Origin: UBA4742 sp963773335
Lineage (GTDB): Bacteria > Actinomycetota > Acidimicrobiia > Acidimicrobiales > Acidimicrobilacustridaceae
Direction: 5' to 3'
Length of the DNA stretch: 64,000 nt
Assembly (NCBI GenBank): GCA_963773335.1
Contig: CAVZAT010000004.1
Span: 992,001-1,056,000 of the forward strand
This document shows positions 62,712 through 64,000 of the stretch, in pieces. Both the position numbers and the translations under genes were made by a program. The notes below the pieces were generated by a model. It saw nothing but the letters and a program-made list of their open reading frames with translations, did no database searches and was not told where the DNA came from. Position 1 is the stretch's first letter. Each line of letters starts with the position of its first letter.

Positions 62712-63063
62712 ATGCCGCAGCCAGCCCTCCAAGGACCTGGTCGTCGTCGACAACCCCCACCCGGGGCGCGACTACCAGGTCGAGTTCGCCTCGCCCGAGC
62801 TCACGTGCATCTGCCCGATGACGGGCCAGCCCGACTTCGCCACCGTCACCATCACCTTCGTCCCCGACCTGCACCTGGTGGAGCTCAAGTCGCTCAAGCT
62901 CTACCTGTGGACCTTCCGGGACGTCGGGGTGTTCCACGAGGACATCACCAACCGCATCCTCGACGACCTGGTGGCGGCCATCGCCCCGAGGCGCATGACC
63001 GTGCACACCCGCTGGAACGTGCGGGGCGGCATCACCGCCCAGGTCAGCGCCAGCCATCCCTGA
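62712..63063 (+). CDS. queF: NADPH-dependent 7-cyano-7-deazaguanine (preQ0) reductase QueF (one frameshift)
   Basis: About 116 residues from ATG 62712, the size of unimodular QueF. The reading is MPQP, then after a shift near 62725 SKDLVVVDNPHPGRDYQVEF, CICPMTGQPDFATVTITFVP with the catalytic Cys before PxTGQPD, the substrate Glu in VELKSLKLYLWTFRDVGVFH (the ESLK-type motif), and NRILDDLVAAIAPRRMTV. The enzyme reduces preQ0 to preQ1 in queuosine synthesis. No other queuosine gene lies in the window. It starts 11 bp after the oligopeptidase gene. Confidence 0.88.
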
Positions 63064-63096
63064 TCGGGTCCAGGTCGGTGTCGGACACGTCGCGCC

Positions 63097-63984
63097 TCAG
63101 ATGGCGCCGGGCACATGGAGCGGCACCACCGTCCGCTCCTTGATGTCGGTGGGTGGGATGTCGTTGGGCCCGGGCTGGGACTTCGAGGCGGACAAGTTGA
63201 CGTACTCGCCCAGGTCGCGCAACACGATCCACGACAGCCAGGTGCCGCCGATGTCGCTCATGTGGATGTTGTCCTTCTGTCGCAGCCCCGACGGCTGGCC
63301 GCCCGCAGACGGCAGGTAGTGCTGGAACTGCAGGTTGGTGTCGGAGAAGTAGACCCACGTGTCCACGTAGTGCACCCAGGGCCGGGTCCGGGCTTCCATC
63401 CAGTCGATGTGGCTGATCAGGTCCATGCCGTGGGTGCCGGTGGTGGGGCCCATGGGCGGCGGACCGGTCCACATCACGATGCGGTCGTTGGTCGGACTCT
63501 TGAGCAGGTCCATGACCGCGCCCACCCGCCGGGCGTACTCGTCCTGCCAGGGTTGGCTGAAGGCAGTGAGGATGGTGCCGTCGGCCAGCTGGATGTTCTG
63601 GCCGTCGTTGGCACCGAACATGATCACGACCACGTCGGGGTCGACCCTGGGCAGCACGTCCTGGGCCAGGTGCAGCGGCCAGTTGAAGTAGGTCGGGACG
63701 CACAGACCGGTCCCCAGGTGGTAGTCGAGCGTGCTCTGGAACACGCCCGTGAGACCTGTCACCCGCAGCAGCTGTGTGCCGAAGGTCTCGGTCACCGAAT
63801 CGCCGCCCACCCACAGCTTGAGGGGGTGGGTCGGGGTGGCTGCGTGCAGGTGAGGCACGTCGGACACCGGGACGGTCGCCTTGGTGCCGCGTGCCTTGGC
63901 GGCCCGAGCGACCTGGGCGGCCTGAGCGGCGCGCTGGCGGGCCAGCACCTGTTCGGGGGTCAGGTTGGAGCTGTGGCGTCCCAT
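63097..63984 (-). CDS. SGNH/GDSL-type hydrolase (DUF459-like), possibly extended beyond the window
   Basis: At least 295 residues. The SGNH blocks are visible: LKLWVGGDSVTETFGTQLLR (block I GDS), VVVIMFGANDGQNIQLADG (block III GxND), and RQKDNIHMSDIGGTWLSWIV (block V DxxH). The N-terminal ~35 residues are Ala/Arg-rich and helical. ATG 63984 is the only start seen, but the frame stays open to the window edge (AIDDA before the ATG), so a membrane-spanning N-terminus may lie outside. DUF459/SGNH proteins act on cell-envelope esters or acyl groups. It converges with queF. Confidence 0.78.
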   Translation of the reverse strand: MGRHSSNLTPEQVLARQRAAQAAQVARAAKARGTKATVPVSDVPHLHAATPTHPLKLWVGGDSVTETFGTQLLRVTGLTGVFQSTLDYHLGTGLCVPTYFNWPLHLAQDVLPRVDPDVVVIMFGANDGQNIQLADGTILTAFSQPWQDEYARRVGAVMDLLKSPTNDRIVMWTGPPPMGPTTGTHGMDLISHIDWMEARTRPWVHYVDTWVYFSDTNLQFQHYLPSAGGQPSGLRQKDNIHMSDIGGTWLSWIVLRDLGEYVNLSASKSQPGPNDIPPTDIKERTVVPLHVPGAI

Positions 63985-64000
63985 GGCGTCGTCGATGGCC

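Noticed and set aside
8190..62730. Programmed ribosomal frameshifting as cause of the broken frames
   Set aside because: The breaks affect unrelated genes, several per gene, without a common slippery sequence or downstream structure.
1..64000. CRISPR arrays
   Set aside because: The only short tandem repeat is the in-frame 18-bp unit at 1618-1716, which has no spacers.

Overview
The window is high-GC chromosomal DNA from an actinobacterium, most probably of the class Acidimicrobiia or a close relative. The evidence is the actinobacterial gene order metG-tatD-rpf-rsmA next to ispE, the mfd-(surA)-mazG...eno neighbourhood, two tiny actinobacterial ribosomal proteins (bS22 and bL37), DosR-type dormancy genes, and many ATGA/GTGA-coupled lipid/CoA genes. 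No taxonomic marker such as 16S rRNA is present, so the class is an inference. No stretch longer than about 230 bases lacks a gene.

Layout. (1) 1-281: 5' part of enolase on the minus strand. (2) 386-9307: lipid/CoA genes. A thiolase and an HMG-CoA-synthase-like/OB-fold fusion diverge from a CoA-transferase, a TetR regulator and a coupled SDR-sulfotransferase-epimerase-DUF1214 operon. (3) 9383-12076: secreted protein plus CopC-CopD copper protein. (4) 12150-21661: a block of homologues of the Mycobacterium tuberculosis DosR (hypoxia/dormancy) regulon: universal stress proteins, APH/AAA fusion, DUF1918, phosphoribosyltransferase-hydrolase, erythromycin esterase, site-2 protease with CBS, and a zinc alcohol dehydrogenase. 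Six DosR-like 15-mers lie just upstream of these genes. (5) 21801-28393: a membrane-protein remnant, a phytanoyl-CoA-dioxygenase-like protein and an acyl-CoA dehydrogenase/CoA-transferase/two-MaoC/SnoaL operon resembling sterol side-chain beta-oxidation sets. (6) 28502-31659: PiT phosphate transporter, its DUF47 partner and a Baeyer-Villiger-type monooxygenase. (7) 31721-37852: mazG, surA-like lipoprotein, mfd. (8) 37995-44142: two tandem cassettes of a KimA-like potassium importer plus an OB-fold protein, with a PQQ-type sugar dehydrogenase lipoprotein between them. (9) 44174-57200: housekeeping block with pth, rplY, prs, a truncated glmU, tRNA-Gln, bS22, ispE, rsmA, rpf, tatD, metG, rmuC, rsmI, DUF192 and ychF. 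(10) 57366-63984: PHP protein, ECF sigma factor with a membrane partner, bL37, prolyl oligopeptidase, queF and an SGNH hydrolase.

Regulation visible in the DNA. A 17-bp palindrome (TCTGACGACCCGTCAGA or its complement) occurs three times, each time before a lipid/CoA or alcohol dehydrogenase gene, and looks like one operator. The TetR gene carries a different palindrome across its own start. Several genes have a TANNNT box 6-10 nt before the start codon, as expected for leaderless mRNAs.

Data quality. About twenty genes are broken by small indels, concentrated at 8.8-34 kb and 55.7-62.8 kb, including essential genes such as ychF. This argues for residual assembly/sequencing indels rather than pseudogenes. 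Coordinates of such genes are given as the span of the whole reading, and the approximate break points are named in each entry.
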